Assembly (NCBI GenBank): GCA_018062085.1
Contig: JAGOSY010000002.1
Coordinates: forward strand, 1-64,000
From: a bacterium
Lineage (GTDB): Bacteria > Cyanobacteriota > Vampirovibrionia > Obscuribacterales > Obscuribacteraceae
DNA length: 64,000 bases
Direction of reading: 5' to 3'
Below, in pieces: positions 8,543 through 17,522 of this stretch. The position numbers were made by a program, and so were the translations under genes. The notes beneath the pieces are model-generated. The model had not been told where the DNA came from. It saw only the letters and a program-made list of their open reading frames with translations, and searched no databases. The stretch's first letter is position 1. Each line of letters begins with the position of its first letter.

Positions 8543-10774
8543 ATGCCAGCTCCGAGACCAGACACAACAGAAGGTGAATCTAAGACCTGCAGCACATGCG
8601 GTAAACGTGTTGCAGTCGAGTCGAAGATTGGTTCGCTAACTGGATACTTTTTTCAGAGCTTTTATTGCCAATGCAAGAGTGAGCGAACGCCTAGGGTAGG
8701 CAATGTCGCTTCTGCCAAAGACTTTTGCAGCAAATGTGGTCTGACAATTGGCCATAGTGAACAAGGTGGTTCGATTAGTGGATTTCTCTTCCAAGATATT
8801 CGCTGCAAATGTGATATTGAAGCTGGTTTTGACGACAATAGTATGTCAACACGATTCAGGCTTTTGAAACAAACGGCCTCTGCTGAAGACGCTGCAGTTA
8901 GTGTCTTTGAGCGAACCGATCTTAATGCCGATGGCGAAAGCCACCTGATCGGGTTAAAGGCAGGGGCTATTATTGGTGGCAACTATCGTATTCTTCGGCC
9001 GATTGGTCGAGGCGGAATGGGTGAAGTTTACCTGGCGCTTCATCAGCGGCTAGACAAACGTTGTGCCCTCAAGGTGATTCCACCTGATAAAGTGACAAAG
9101 GAGGCCTGGCAGCGCTTTAAGCAGGAAGCTCAGGTGATTTCCAAGCTCAATCATCAGAATATCGTGCAAGTTTCAGACCTCGGTATTCATGCTGAATGTT
9201 TGCCTTACTATGCCATGGAATTTGTCTCTGGTCAGAGTCTTGCGGACATATTGAATGAACGAAAGAGAATGAAATTGGAGAGCGTGATTGAGGTCTTTCT
9301 TCAGGTTTGCAACGGTGTGGAATATGCCCACAAAAGTGGTGTCATTCACCGCGACCTTAAGCCGGGCAATATAATGCTGACCACCGATGTCAGTGATCGT
9401 GTGGTAGTGAAGATTCTCGACTTTGGGCTCGCGAAACTTTCGCAACCTGGCAGGTTGAAGCAAAGTCTTACTCTTGCCGGAGATGTCTTTGGCAGTCCGT
9501 TTTATATGAGCCCTGAGCAATGTTCGGGAGAGGTGGTGGACAATCGCTCGGATATTTATTCTGCGGGCTGCACTATGTTTGAGTGCCTGACCGGACAGCC
9601 ACCATTTGATGGAAATCGGGCTGCTGCGATTATTATTAGTCATCAAGGATCGCCAGCACCTTCTCTTGCCAGTGTAGTCGGACCCGGCGTTTTTTCTGAT
9701 TCTATGGAAATCGTCATGGCAAAGCTATTGCGGAAGAATCCTGTTGAGCGCTATCAGACAATGGCTGAGTTGCATGATGATCTAGAGAAAGTGCAGCGTG
9801 GTGAGGAGGTCTTGCCGTTTTATGTAAGTAGGGCCGCCCCTGCCGCCACTATAGCCAAGCCGACAAAACCAGCACGCATCGGCGCCACTGTATCTGGTGA
9901 CACTATGTCTGCTGCCACTGGTTCTGGTGCTAGTACTGGAGCGAGAAAATACACTTTTGGCGCTATTGTTTCTGTTGTTGTTGCGGTAGCTCTAGTCAGT
10001 TTAGCTGCTGCTATGCTGAATTTGCCGAAGGCGAATGTAGCTTCAGATAAGACCGGGTCTGAGCCAGTGCAAAGTCGGGCCGTTCCCCAGCCCCTCGCAG
10101 CGGCAAGTTCTCGCCCCATTCCTGCTAAGTTAGTCGATGGCTGTCGCATGAAGCTTAAGTGGGGCGCCGGAGACGAACCCTATAACGGCTTATTTACTGA
10201 AAATCATGCCACTATCACAAACGATACAGTTACCTATTGTTTTGGCTCACCTCATTTCGGTAGCATGATTGGCCGCAATCTAGAACACAAGGCTTATGCG
10301 AAAGTGCTGATGAAAGATTGGGCAGCTGAAATTTTCCTTAGTAATCCAATGAAAATTGATAAAGTGGAAGTCGGTGATGAGGCGACTATCTGCGGAATTA
10401 AATGTCGCCATTATCTTTTAACTGGACATCTGCTCACTGAACCCAGCGCTAAATTATCTGGAGATTATTGGGCAACTAAAGATATTAAGGTCAATCCTCT
10501 GTTGGCTGCAGACGTCTGTTGCTTTGCCAGTGCGCCGATAGGCTATGGTTTGCCTGTGAGATTGTCATATAAGCTTACTCGTGAAGCAGGGAAGAGCGCC
10601 GCGGCATCGCACCCTCGTGTCCAAACTATCAGTCTTTGTGATCTGGTGGAAGCAAGCCGTTGCCAGGTAAATCAAGATCAGTTTGATTTGTCTCTTGCCG
10701 GCTTTTCGAAGGTCAAGGGCAATCTTGACCTATACACTCAAGATCTTGTTGATGGCATGAATCACTCTGACTAA
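8543..10774 (+). CDS. Transmembrane Ser/Thr protein kinase with two zinc-ribbon-like repeats
   Basis: 743 residues. Two N-terminal CxxC...CxC repeats (C16/C19/C42/C44 and C62/C65/C88/C90) look like zinc ribbons. A Hanks-type kinase domain at about 147-415 has an intact glycine loop (GRGGMGEVY), K177, H269-R-D271-LKPGN, D293-FG and the activation segment SPFYMSPEQC. It should be an active kinase. A single membrane span at about 471-493 places residues 495-743 outside the cytoplasm; this Cys-containing domain is probably the sensor but matches nothing I know. Stand-alone transcription is likely. The extracellular domain architecture is unlike PASTA kinases. Confidence 0.93.
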   Translation: MPAPRPDTTEGESKTCSTCGKRVAVESKIGSLTGYFFQSFYCQCKSERTPRVGNVASAKDFCSKCGLTIGHSEQGGSISGFLFQDIRCKCDIEAGFDDNSMSTRFRLLKQTASAEDAAVSVFERTDLNADGESHLIGLKAGAIIGGNYRILRPIGRGGMGEVYLALHQRLDKRCALKVIPPDKVTKEAWQRFKQEAQVISKLNHQNIVQVSDLGIHAECLPYYAMEFVSGQSLADILNERKRMKLESVIEVFLQVCNGVEYAHKSGVIHRDLKPGNIMLTTDVSDRVVVKILDFGLAKLSQPGRLKQSLTLAGDVFGSPFYMSPEQCSGEVVDNRSDIYSAGCTMFECLTGQPPFDGNRAAAIIISHQGSPAPSLASVVGPGVFSDSMEIVMAKLLRKNPVERYQTMAELHDDLEKVQRGEEVLPFYVSRAAPAATIAKPTKPARIGATVSGDTMSAATGSGASTGARKYTFGAIVSVVVAVALVSLAAAMLNLPKANVASDKTGSEPVQSRAVPQPLAAASSRPIPAKLVDGCRMKLKWGAGDEPYNGLFTENHATITNDTVTYCFGSPHFGSMIGRNLEHKAYAKVLMKDWAAEIFLSNPMKIDKVEVGDEATICGIKCRHYLLTGHLLTEPSAKLSGDYWATKDIKVNPLLAADVCCFASAPIGYGLPVRLSYKLTREAGKSAAASHPRVQTISLCDLVEASRCQVNQDQFDLSLAGFSKVKGNLDLYTQDLVDGMNHSD

Positions 10775-10844
10775 GTGCATCAGCAATTGCTGACGCCGAT
10801 CGGGCAAAAGTGAAATTGTTAGCGAAGGCAAGTTAAATCTCTCA

Positions 10845-11141
10845 TCACTCCTGCCAGACCACTTCGCACTCGTCGAAGTTGATAGTGGGAATCGCAATTT
10901 CTTGCATTAGCCCCTCTTCCTTTTCTATAAACCAATCATCTAGATAGGTTTCTTCAAACGGCAGTTCGGCTCCAGCGTTGCTTGGGTCGTCATTAGCGAG
11001 AAATTCAAAAACGTGGCGGTAGGTCTCGCCTTCAGGTGTGAACGTAATGATACCGTTGTACTCTTCGTCATCTTCGGTCGCAATACTTGCAATGGTGCCG
11101 ATTAGAATGCTGCCGTGGTAAAGGTTGAGTTGTTGAGTCAT
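10845..11141 (-). CDS. Small acidic hypothetical protein
   Basis: 98 residues, strongly acidic, starting MTQQLNLYHGS, with no signal peptide or membrane segment. It has short beta-like segments ending in ECEVVWQE and sits between two kinase genes in the opposite direction. No family recognised. A 14-base palindrome (TCAGCAATTGCTGA, 10780-10793) lies just downstream, after the kinase stop codon. Confidence 0.55.
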   Translation of the reverse strand: MTQQLNLYHGSILIGTIASIATEDDEEYNGIITFTPEGETYRHVFEFLANDDPSNAGAELPFEETYLDDWFIEKEEGLMQEIAIPTINFDECEVVWQE

Positions 11142-11345
11142 CGCCGGTTCACGTTGTCAGGTGGTGGGTGTCGTCTTGCTGACAGCAATTGTAGCGCGAA
11201 GTTTGAGCAGGGAGTGCTGATTTTCTTGCCTTCGTTTTTCAGCTTCTTCTTCCACGAATTTGCCACACTTTTCTGATTTGATAGATGTTGGAGTGACCTG
11301 ACTTTCAGGCTGCTCGGTTACTCAAATTACTAAAGGCTACATCTC

Positions 11346-12593
11346 ATGATTCTTAGGGCCGTTAACGAAGAAGAGTATCCTTCCTCAGAGGCAAGCTCGA
11401 TACCCGAGCTAAAGACTAAACTCTGGGCGCTGTCTTATGAGCGAGCGTCTAATATTGTTTGCTGTGAGAATTGCGGAACAACAAGCACAGTCACCCGTTT
11501 GGTGGCCAATAGCAACCCACCTTCGCTTCATGGTGCTGACGGTCTCAGTCAGCTTTCTGGCCCGACGTGCATTGACAACAGATTCGAAGTTGTCAGGCAA
11601 CTTGGCAGCGGGGGAATGGGCGCTGTTTATTTAGTTAACGACAAGATATTGAAGAAACCGTTCGCCTTGAAAATGCTGCGCGAAGACTTACATAAAGCTG
11701 GAGATGTAAGCCTGGACATGAGGTTCCAGATGGAAGCCAAAGCCGCTCTTGAGATGACTCACGTCAATGTTGTCGGTGCATATTGCCAAGGCAGGCATCA
11801 GAGTGGGGCACCATATCTGGTGATGGATTACATTGAAGGTGACAGTCTTGCCGATGTCTTGGTCAGAGAGAGATGCCTCGAAGTGCATTCGGCTCTAAAT
11901 ATCTTTATTCAGGTATGTCAGGCTCTTTCCTATGCTCACACAAAACACTTGATTCACCGCGATCTCAAACCGGCCAATATTCTTCTGCAGCAGCTAACCA
12001 CAAATGGCGCGGTGGTTAAGTTGGTTGACTTTGGCATTGCCAAAAGTATTCCCTTGTTTGACCAAGAAACCCATGGTCTCACCAGTACTGGTATGCTAAT
12101 TGGAAGCCCTGCCTACATGAGCCCAGAGCAATGCGTGGGCGAAGATCTAGGCGAGCAATCCGACATTTACTCTCTCGGTTGCGTTATGTATGAGACATTG
12201 ACGGGGCAGCCACCATTCACTGCTAAGAATTCGATTAAAGCAATAATGGATCATGTAAAGTCTGACCCCGCACGATTTGCCAGCAAAGTTCGCATTGTCG
12301 ATCAAGCTTCTGATAACAATTTCGACATTGCTAACTATAGGCAAGCCATAGAATCGGTGGTGCTAAAGTGCCTTGAAAAAGACCCCGGACGCCGCTATCA
12401 GTCGGCTGATCAACTGCGACTCGATTTGGAATGCCTGAGTGATAACAAGATTCCCAAGCTGACTAGCAATGAGAAAGCTATCGGCTCGCAATTTGCTAAA
12501 GTTGGAAATTGGGAAGGCGCACTAGCCATAATTATATTGGTCGCAATATTGCTGCTTGTGCTTGCTGTAAAGCTCTTGCAAACGGCATCTTAG
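11346..12593 (+). CDS. Tail-anchored Ser/Thr protein kinase
   Basis: 415 residues. A short N-terminal Cys cluster (CCENCG, 39-44) may bind metal. The kinase domain at about 78-375 has [10 protein letters not shown]109, H204-R-D206-LKPAN, D228-FG and activation segment [11 protein letters not shown], all catalytic residues present. The C-terminus ends with one membrane span (about 393-411) and only a few residues beyond it, so the kinase faces the cytoplasm with no extracellular sensor. It closely parallels the kinase at 8543 in its activation segment. The gene overlaps the convergent carbonic anhydrase gene by four bases. Confidence 0.93.
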   Translation: MILRAVNEEEYPSSEASSIPELKTKLWALSYERASNIVCCENCGTTSTVTRLVANSNPPSLHGADGLSQLSGPTCIDNRFEVVRQLGSGGMGAVYLVNDKILKKPFALKMLREDLHKAGDVSLDMRFQMEAKAALEMTHVNVVGAYCQGRHQSGAPYLVMDYIEGDSLADVLVRERCLEVHSALNIFIQVCQALSYAHTKHLIHRDLKPANILLQQLTTNGAVVKLVDFGIAKSIPLFDQETHGLTSTGMLIGSPAYMSPEQCVGEDLGEQSDIYSLGCVMYETLTGQPPFTAKNSIKAIMDHVKSDPARFASKVRIVDQASDNNFDIANYRQAIESVVLKCLEKDPGRRYQSADQLRLDLECLSDNKIPKLTSNEKAIGSQFAKVGNWEGALAIIILVAILLLVLAVKLLQTAS

Positions 12594-13264
12594 ATTGATG
12601 AACTAGCTACTGAAAGTCTTGAGCGCCGACGTTCATTGGCTACAGGTAGTTCTGTTAGGCGCAGGAACTGACCTTCATCTGGTTGATAACTAAACACTTC
12701 TCCCGTCTCAATTTTGTAACTCCAGCCGTGAAGATTAAGGTGGCCTCCGGCCAAGCGAGCTGCTACCGCTGGGTGTGTTCTCAAATTTTCCAGCTGTGCC
12801 AGGACGTTCTCTTGCATGGTGATGTTAAGTAGTTGCTCTTCGTTGAGGTCTTTATAGTTCTCGCTTACTGTGCGGCGTGTCGATTCAGCGTGACCGAGCC
12901 ACGCGGCAACAGTCGGCAAATCTTTTAGGCTTTCAGGATGCAGCAAGCCTTTCATGGCTCCGCAATGAGAATGCCCGCAGACAATAATGTCTTTGACGCC
13001 AAGGGCTGATACTGCAAATTCTATGGTCGCACCTTCGCCACCATTGGCTGCACCGTATGGTGGAATAATGTTGCCAGCATTACGCAAAATGAAAAGGTCG
13101 CCAGGATTTGTCTGCGTAATTAAGTTAGGATTGATTCTCGAGTCGGCGCAGGTGATGAACAAAGCATCAGGGTTTTGACCATGAGCAAGGCGCTCAAATA
13201 ACTCTTTTTGCGAGAGGAATATCTCAGATTGAAAGTGGTGGAGCCCTTTTATGAGCTTTAGCAT
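12590..13264 (-). CDS. can: Beta-class carbonic anhydrase
   Basis: 224 residues, cytoplasmic. Zinc ligands C39, H98 and C101 and the active-site dyad D41-R43 are all present ([14 protein letters not shown]). It interconverts CO2 and bicarbonate for carboxylation reactions and pH balance. Length is normal for plant/bacterial-type beta carbonic anhydrases. No sulfate permease or cyanate genes are adjacent, so it appears to be a stand-alone housekeeping enzyme. Confidence 0.95.
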   Translation of the reverse strand: MLKLIKGLHHFQSEIFLSQKELFERLAHGQNPDALFITCADSRINPNLITQTNPGDLFILRNAGNIIPPYGAANGGEGATIEFAVSALGVKDIIVCGHSHCGAMKGLLHPESLKDLPTVAAWLGHAESTRRTVSENYKDLNEEQLLNITMQENVLAQLENLRTHPAVAARLAGGHLNLHGWSYKIETGEVFSYQPDEGQFLRLTELPVANERRRSRLSVASSSI

Positions 13265-13279
13265 GTTTGTCTCTCCGAC

Positions 13280-13307
13280 TGAGCTTATCTGGCTGAGTTT
13301 ATCTGGC
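13280..13307 (-). repeat. 14-bp tandem direct repeat upstream of carbonic anhydrase
   Basis: TGAGCTTATCTGGC (13280-13293) is followed directly by TGAGTTTATCTGGC (13294-13307), one mismatch. The pair begins 15 bases before the carbonic anhydrase start codon, so it could affect its leader or be a binding site. The rest of 13308-13484 shows no recognisable signal apart from the ribosome-binding site of the next gene. Confidence 0.6.
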
Positions 13308-13484
13308 CGGATAGAACACTCCTGCCAGTATTACTAGCTTCTCAGCGCTTCCTTTCATCCAGCTTTCAAGCTGCCAAGGTTCACCAGCTCTGCTTAGGCT
13401 TCTACTGCTGTTTTAACCATCATTCAAAGGGGTAGTCGGTGAGAGTGTGTAAAATGCTACTGAGTGAACAATTGGAGACCTGCT

Positions 13485-14858
13485 ATGACCTTTAAGGCTT
13501 TTACAACAGCAGCTTTGATGAGCCTGCTTGTCGGTTCATCAGTGTCTTCAGGCTGCGCCTCGCCAGCATCCGCAGAAGTTACCTCGGGTTCTGATTCAAT
13601 GGAAGGCCAGTCAGTTTCAAAGGTCGAGCCGCTTAAGGTGAGCCTGAAGAACTGCCAGGCTGCGGCAGCCTACAGCGCCAAGGCGCGAGGCTTCTCAATG
13701 CTGGTTATAGAGGATGGCAAAATAATATTTGAAGATTACCCCAATGGTCATTCGGCAGCTGAGCCCCATGAGCTTGCCAGCGGCACAAAGAGCTTTACCG
13801 GCCTATGTGCTCTTGCCGCCAGCGAGGACGGAATTCTCAGTCTTGATGAGAAAGTTTCAGACACGATTAGCGAATGGCAGGGTGATCCTAAGAGAGAGAA
13901 TATCACCATTAGAGAACTGCTCTCCCTCACATCTGGTATCACATCGGCTACTGGCATGGCACCGCCCTACGCACAGGCTTTGCAGGCTGAGATAACAGCG
14001 AAGCCGGGAGAAAAGTTTCAGTATGGCCCAGCACCATTTCAGGTCTTTGGCGAGCTAATGGTGCGCAAGCTCAAGGCCAAGAATAACACTAAAGGTACAG
14101 ACTCCACTATGGTCGACTACCTTAAGCGCAGAGTACTCAACCTTGCCGATATTCATGTGGGTTTGTGGCGCAAGGGAAGAGATGGCATGCCGCTTATGCC
14201 TCAGGGTGCAGCACTTACCGCAAGAGAATGGGCTAAGGTTGGCGAGCTAGTACTAAATGGTGGCATTGCTGGTGGCAAGCAGATTATTCAGTCTGAAAAT
14301 GTAAAGACTCTTTTTGTCGGCACGGCTGCCAACCCTATGTATGGACTGTCATGGTGGCTGAATCGCCCCATGGACGCCAAGCTCAGAAGCAGCATACGAA
14401 CACTAACTATGGCTTCAGACCTGCACTACGGCGCGCCTGGTGTGCCGAACGACTTAGTCATGGCTGCTGGCGCAGGTAAGCAACGGCTTTATGTTATTCC
14501 AAGCATGAAACTAGTTGTGGTGCGTCAAGCTGATGTAAAATCGGAGCTTATACCCGGAGCAGATAATACGAGATTTTCTGATGTGACGTTTTGGCAGCTC
14601 TTGACCCGAGGGCATGCGGATTCTGAAGGAGCGTCAAATAGACCGCGGGCATTGCCAGGTTTGAGACGGTCTGGAAGCATGCAGGGAAGACAAGGTGGCT
14701 CAGCCCAAAGTGGTGTTGGCCAGGGTGGCGCTGGTCAAGGCGGAAGATTTATGCGTTTACTTGATCGCAATCATGATGGCGTTGTCGATCAGAAAGAGAA
14801 ACAGGTTTTTCGGAACTTCTTGCAGCGAAAACAGAAAGCAAGCAGCAGTGAGCAGTAG
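13485..14858 (+). CDS. Exported serine hydrolase (class C beta-lactamase fold) with C-terminal EF-hand
   Basis: 457 residues from ATG 13485, chosen over GTG 13464 because GGAG at 13474-13477 is well placed and a signal peptide then starts at once. Cys24 (SSGC) might be lipidated but the box is poor. The S-x-x-K nucleophile motif is S99-G-T-K102 and the second-motif Tyr is Y180. The closest relatives are esterase/penicillin-binding-like 'serine hydrolases'; substrate unknown. After a Gly/Ser/Gln-rich linker the C-terminus has a canonical EF-hand loop, DRNHDGVVDQKE, suggesting calcium binding. This fusion is uncommon. Confidence 0.85.
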   Translation: MTFKAFTTAALMSLLVGSSVSSGCASPASAEVTSGSDSMEGQSVSKVEPLKVSLKNCQAAAAYSAKARGFSMLVIEDGKIIFEDYPNGHSAAEPHELASGTKSFTGLCALAASEDGILSLDEKVSDTISEWQGDPKRENITIRELLSLTSGITSATGMAPPYAQALQAEITAKPGEKFQYGPAPFQVFGELMVRKLKAKNNTKGTDSTMVDYLKRRVLNLADIHVGLWRKGRDGMPLMPQGAALTAREWAKVGELVLNGGIAGGKQIIQSENVKTLFVGTAANPMYGLSWWLNRPMDAKLRSSIRTLTMASDLHYGAPGVPNDLVMAAGAGKQRLYVIPSMKLVVVRQADVKSELIPGADNTRFSDVTFWQLLTRGHADSEGASNRPRALPGLRRSGSMQGRQGGSAQSGVGQGGAGQGGRFMRLLDRNHDGVVDQKEKQVFRNFLQRKQKASSSEQ

Positions 14859-14899
14859 GTCGTGTCGTTAGGGTATATTTCTTGGTTAATGGTGTGTCG

Positions 14900-16498
14900 A
14901 TGTTTGGACTAAATAGAACTATTCTTTGGTCTCGTTTGCAAGGTTATGTAGGTTGTGTATGCTTGGTAAGTTGCGCAATTTTGCCCCTATCGATGACGAT
15001 TTTACTTTCAGGCTGCTCCCGCAGCGATGAGTCAGATCCCGTAGCTACAGGTAAGAGCATATTACGGATCTTACGGGCAAGCAACACTGACGAATTGAAG
15101 GGCGATGTTGACCTCTATAGTCCTACAAGCGCTGACTTCGAGCGACTGAATAAGAAAGTCTTGGCCAATCCTAATAACTCCGCAGCTTTAAGAAATCGTG
15201 GTAATGCCTATTTTCATAGTGATTTGCCCGAGCGATATAAGTTGGCACTGGATGATTACAATAAAGCACTATCTTTAGATCACGGCAATGCCAGTTGGTA
15301 TTCTGAGCGGTCATCTGTATTCGATAATTTGCACCGCTCTGACGAAGCCCTAAGGGATGTCAATAAAGCAATTCAGCTCGATGGCAGTGAATCTAGGTTT
15401 TACTTTGCAAGAGCCTCTATCAATAGCGACCTCGGCCGAAAGAAGGAGGCCTTGGAAGATTATGCTAGGGCTGCAAGAAATGAAAAGCCGGTGGGTCTTT
15501 ATACGCTTGATCTTTCAAGAGAGCTGGCCAAGCAAGGCAAGGAGAGCGAAGCCTTGGAGCTCTTGAACAAAGTTGTATCTCAGAATCATGACATTTGGGC
15601 TGCCGATGCCCGTGAAGAGCGGATAACTATCTTGATCTCTCAGGGAAAGTTTGGTCAGGCGCAGAAGGAGCTTGATCAATGGAAAGCTGAGACGCCAGAG
15701 AATTCAAATGCTTTTGAAATTAGTGCAAGATTACATCAATTGCTCGGCGCCAAAGATAAAGCTCGGGCTGATTACCGTCAGCTTGTTAAAATTCGTACCT
15801 CCGAAATAGATGAGCAAAATTCTAAAAACGCCATTGACTATGAATTTAGGGCTGACTATTTAGAAAAGGTTGGAGAGGCTAAGAAAGCTGCCGCAGATAG
15901 ACGGAAGGCGTTGGCTCTTTACGAAGTAGAGGTAAGAGAAAGCCCTAGTAAGGAGTTAGATAGCTTCAGTAATAGAGCTGAGCTTTATGACAAGTTGGGT
16001 GAGCATAAAAAAGCCGCTCTCATGCGAGCTCGTGAAATTGAGCTGAGCGGCATTGCTATTTCCAAGGCTCCCAATGACTTCGATGGCTATTTTTCGCGGG
16101 CATCTATCTTTGAGGTCAACAAAAAATACGAACAGGCCCTACGCGATTATGAAAAAATCAAGACATTGAAGCCGGACGACAATCAGTTTATTGCCTATCA
16201 TGCTGACTGCCTGAACCGGCTGAAGCGCTATCAAGAAGCGCTCGATGAGTGCAAGGGCGGGCTGAAGAAAGGCACTATCAATAGTGAGTATCTGTTCGGT
16301 CCTATGGCTGAAGCCTGCCTACGTCTGGGGCAGTATGATGAAGCCGTCAAGTATGCAACTAGTAAAATTAGTTTCGATCGTACTGTTGGTGATGCCTATT
16401 TCTGGCGCTCGCGTGCCTATGAGAAGCTTGGTAAGAAAGACTTGGCACAAAGAGACTTGCTTTTGTCTAAGTGGTACGAAAGTGATGCCGTTGAATAG
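14900..16498 (+). CDS. TPR-repeat lipoprotein
   Basis: 532 residues from ATG 14900 (TTG 14882 is possible). The signal peptide ends in a good lipobox, ILLSGC, so the protein should be lipid-anchored. The mature chain is almost entirely TPRs, about ten, for example LALDDYNKALSLDHGNASWY and DAYFWRSRAYEKLGKKDLA. It is followed after one base by the C39-like peptidase gene, which indicates cotranscription and probable translational coupling. The lipoprotein may position that peptidase or its substrate, which is inference. Confidence 0.82.
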   Translation: MFGLNRTILWSRLQGYVGCVCLVSCAILPLSMTILLSGCSRSDESDPVATGKSILRILRASNTDELKGDVDLYSPTSADFERLNKKVLANPNNSAALRNRGNAYFHSDLPERYKLALDDYNKALSLDHGNASWYSERSSVFDNLHRSDEALRDVNKAIQLDGSESRFYFARASINSDLGRKKEALEDYARAARNEKPVGLYTLDLSRELAKQGKESEALELLNKVVSQNHDIWAADAREERITILISQGKFGQAQKELDQWKAETPENSNAFEISARLHQLLGAKDKARADYRQLVKIRTSEIDEQNSKNAIDYEFRADYLEKVGEAKKAAADRRKALALYEVEVRESPSKELDSFSNRAELYDKLGEHKKAALMRAREIELSGIAISKAPNDFDGYFSRASIFEVNKKYEQALRDYEKIKTLKPDDNQFIAYHADCLNRLKRYQEALDECKGGLKKGTINSEYLFGPMAEACLRLGQYDEAVKYATSKISFDRTVGDAYFWRSRAYEKLGKKDLAQRDLLLSKWYESDAVE

Positions 16499-16499
16499 T

Positions 16500-17207
16500 A
16501 TGAGTCAAAGAGCTGTTCTCCTATTCTTATTTGTTAGCACGATGCTGTGCTTGTCATTTTTTGCTGCAACGCAGCTCGTAATGGCTGAAGAAAAAATGGG
16601 TAAATTGGCGGCTCCTACCTTTCCGATTTCTCAGCCACGGATTTCTACACCACCGATTTCTTCACCGAAAGCGCCGCGAAATCTAATTACAGTTCCTCTT
16701 GTGCGCCAGTCCACTGATTTTACTTGTGGTGTTGCCGCTCTGCAATCAGTCTTTGCCTACTTTGGCGATGACTACCGCGAAGACCAGTTAGCCAAAGAAT
16801 TGAAAGCAGTTCCTAAAACAGGAACACACTATCAAGAGATGGTGCGCTTAGCGAAGGCCAAAGCTTACTCGGTCAAAGTATTGAAGGACATGACCATTGA
16901 TGACCTAAAGAAGGGCATTGCTGATGGTAAGCCTGTTATCTGTTTGATTCAGGCCTGGGCGGACAAGGCTGTTGACTATTCCAAAGATTGGTTAGATGGA
17001 CATTATGTAGTCGCTATTGGGTATGACACCAACAATATCTTTTTTATGGACCCTTCCACACTAAGCAATTACACTTTCATTCCAACAAAAGAATTCTTAA
17101 ACCGTTGGCACGATACTGATGGCAAAGAAAAGCTGGTGCATTTTGGCTTGATTATCGAAAAGTCTAAACCTAAGTACAACCCGGCTGCTTTTATCAAAAT
17201 GGACTAA
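16500..17207 (+). CDS. Exported C39-like cysteine peptidase
   Basis: 235 residues starting at ATG 16500, one base after the TPR lipoprotein stop. A signal peptide covers about residues 1-29 (VMA-EE). The peptidase C39-like domain has oxyanion Q70, nucleophile C76 (TDFTCGVAAL), H168 (DGHYVVAIGYD) and D184 (MDPS). Stand-alone C39-like proteins lack the ABC transporter of bacteriocin exporters and act in the periplasm or outside. A Pro/Ile/Ser-rich spacer precedes the domain. A longer frame opens upstream at 16284 but lies inside the TPR gene. Confidence 0.85.
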   Translation: MSQRAVLLFLFVSTMLCLSFFAATQLVMAEEKMGKLAAPTFPISQPRISTPPISSPKAPRNLITVPLVRQSTDFTCGVAALQSVFAYFGDDYREDQLAKELKAVPKTGTHYQEMVRLAKAKAYSVKVLKDMTIDDLKKGIADGKPVICLIQAWADKAVDYSKDWLDGHYVVAIGYDTNNIFFMDPSTLSNYTFIPTKEFLNRWHDTDGKEKLVHFGLIIEKSKPKYNPAAFIKMD

Positions 17208-17251
17208 AAGTCTTTTTCTTGAAGTGAGCTAATCTGCTGGAGGAAAATAAG

Positions 17252-17491
17252 TTGAATGATAAGATTTGGTTTGTAGTTTTGTTTGCCTGCATTGGCTGCT
17301 TTACAATGGTCGGGGCCGTGGCTAATTGGAGCTGGTTTATGAATAGCCCTAGGGCAGCGTTTATGGTCAAAATACTTGGGCGCAACGGTGCTCGTGTCTT
17401 CTATATACTTTTGGGCGCGGCCTTGGTGGCATTTTCCGTCTATGGGTACTTGCATCCAGAAGTTCTGCACTCAAGACGACTTGGCATTTAG
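17252..17491 (+). CDS. Two-span membrane protein, Imm17-like
   Basis: 79 residues from TTG 17252, supported by GGAGG about eight bases upstream. Two membrane segments (about 5-27 and 49-66) flank a short loop containing NWSWFMNSP and ILGRNGARVFY. This layout and the GRxGAR-FY element match my memory of the immunity protein 17 family, which has been predicted to protect against polymorphic toxins. No toxin is adjacent; the upstream neighbour is the C39-like peptidase. The family call is moderate and the immunity role is only inferred. Confidence 0.6.
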   Translation: MNDKIWFVVLFACIGCFTMVGAVANWSWFMNSPRAAFMVKILGRNGARVFYILLGAALVAFSVYGYLHPEVLHSRRLGI

Positions 17492-17522
17492 CATGCAAGC
17501 AAGACGAATTTCATTGGCACAA

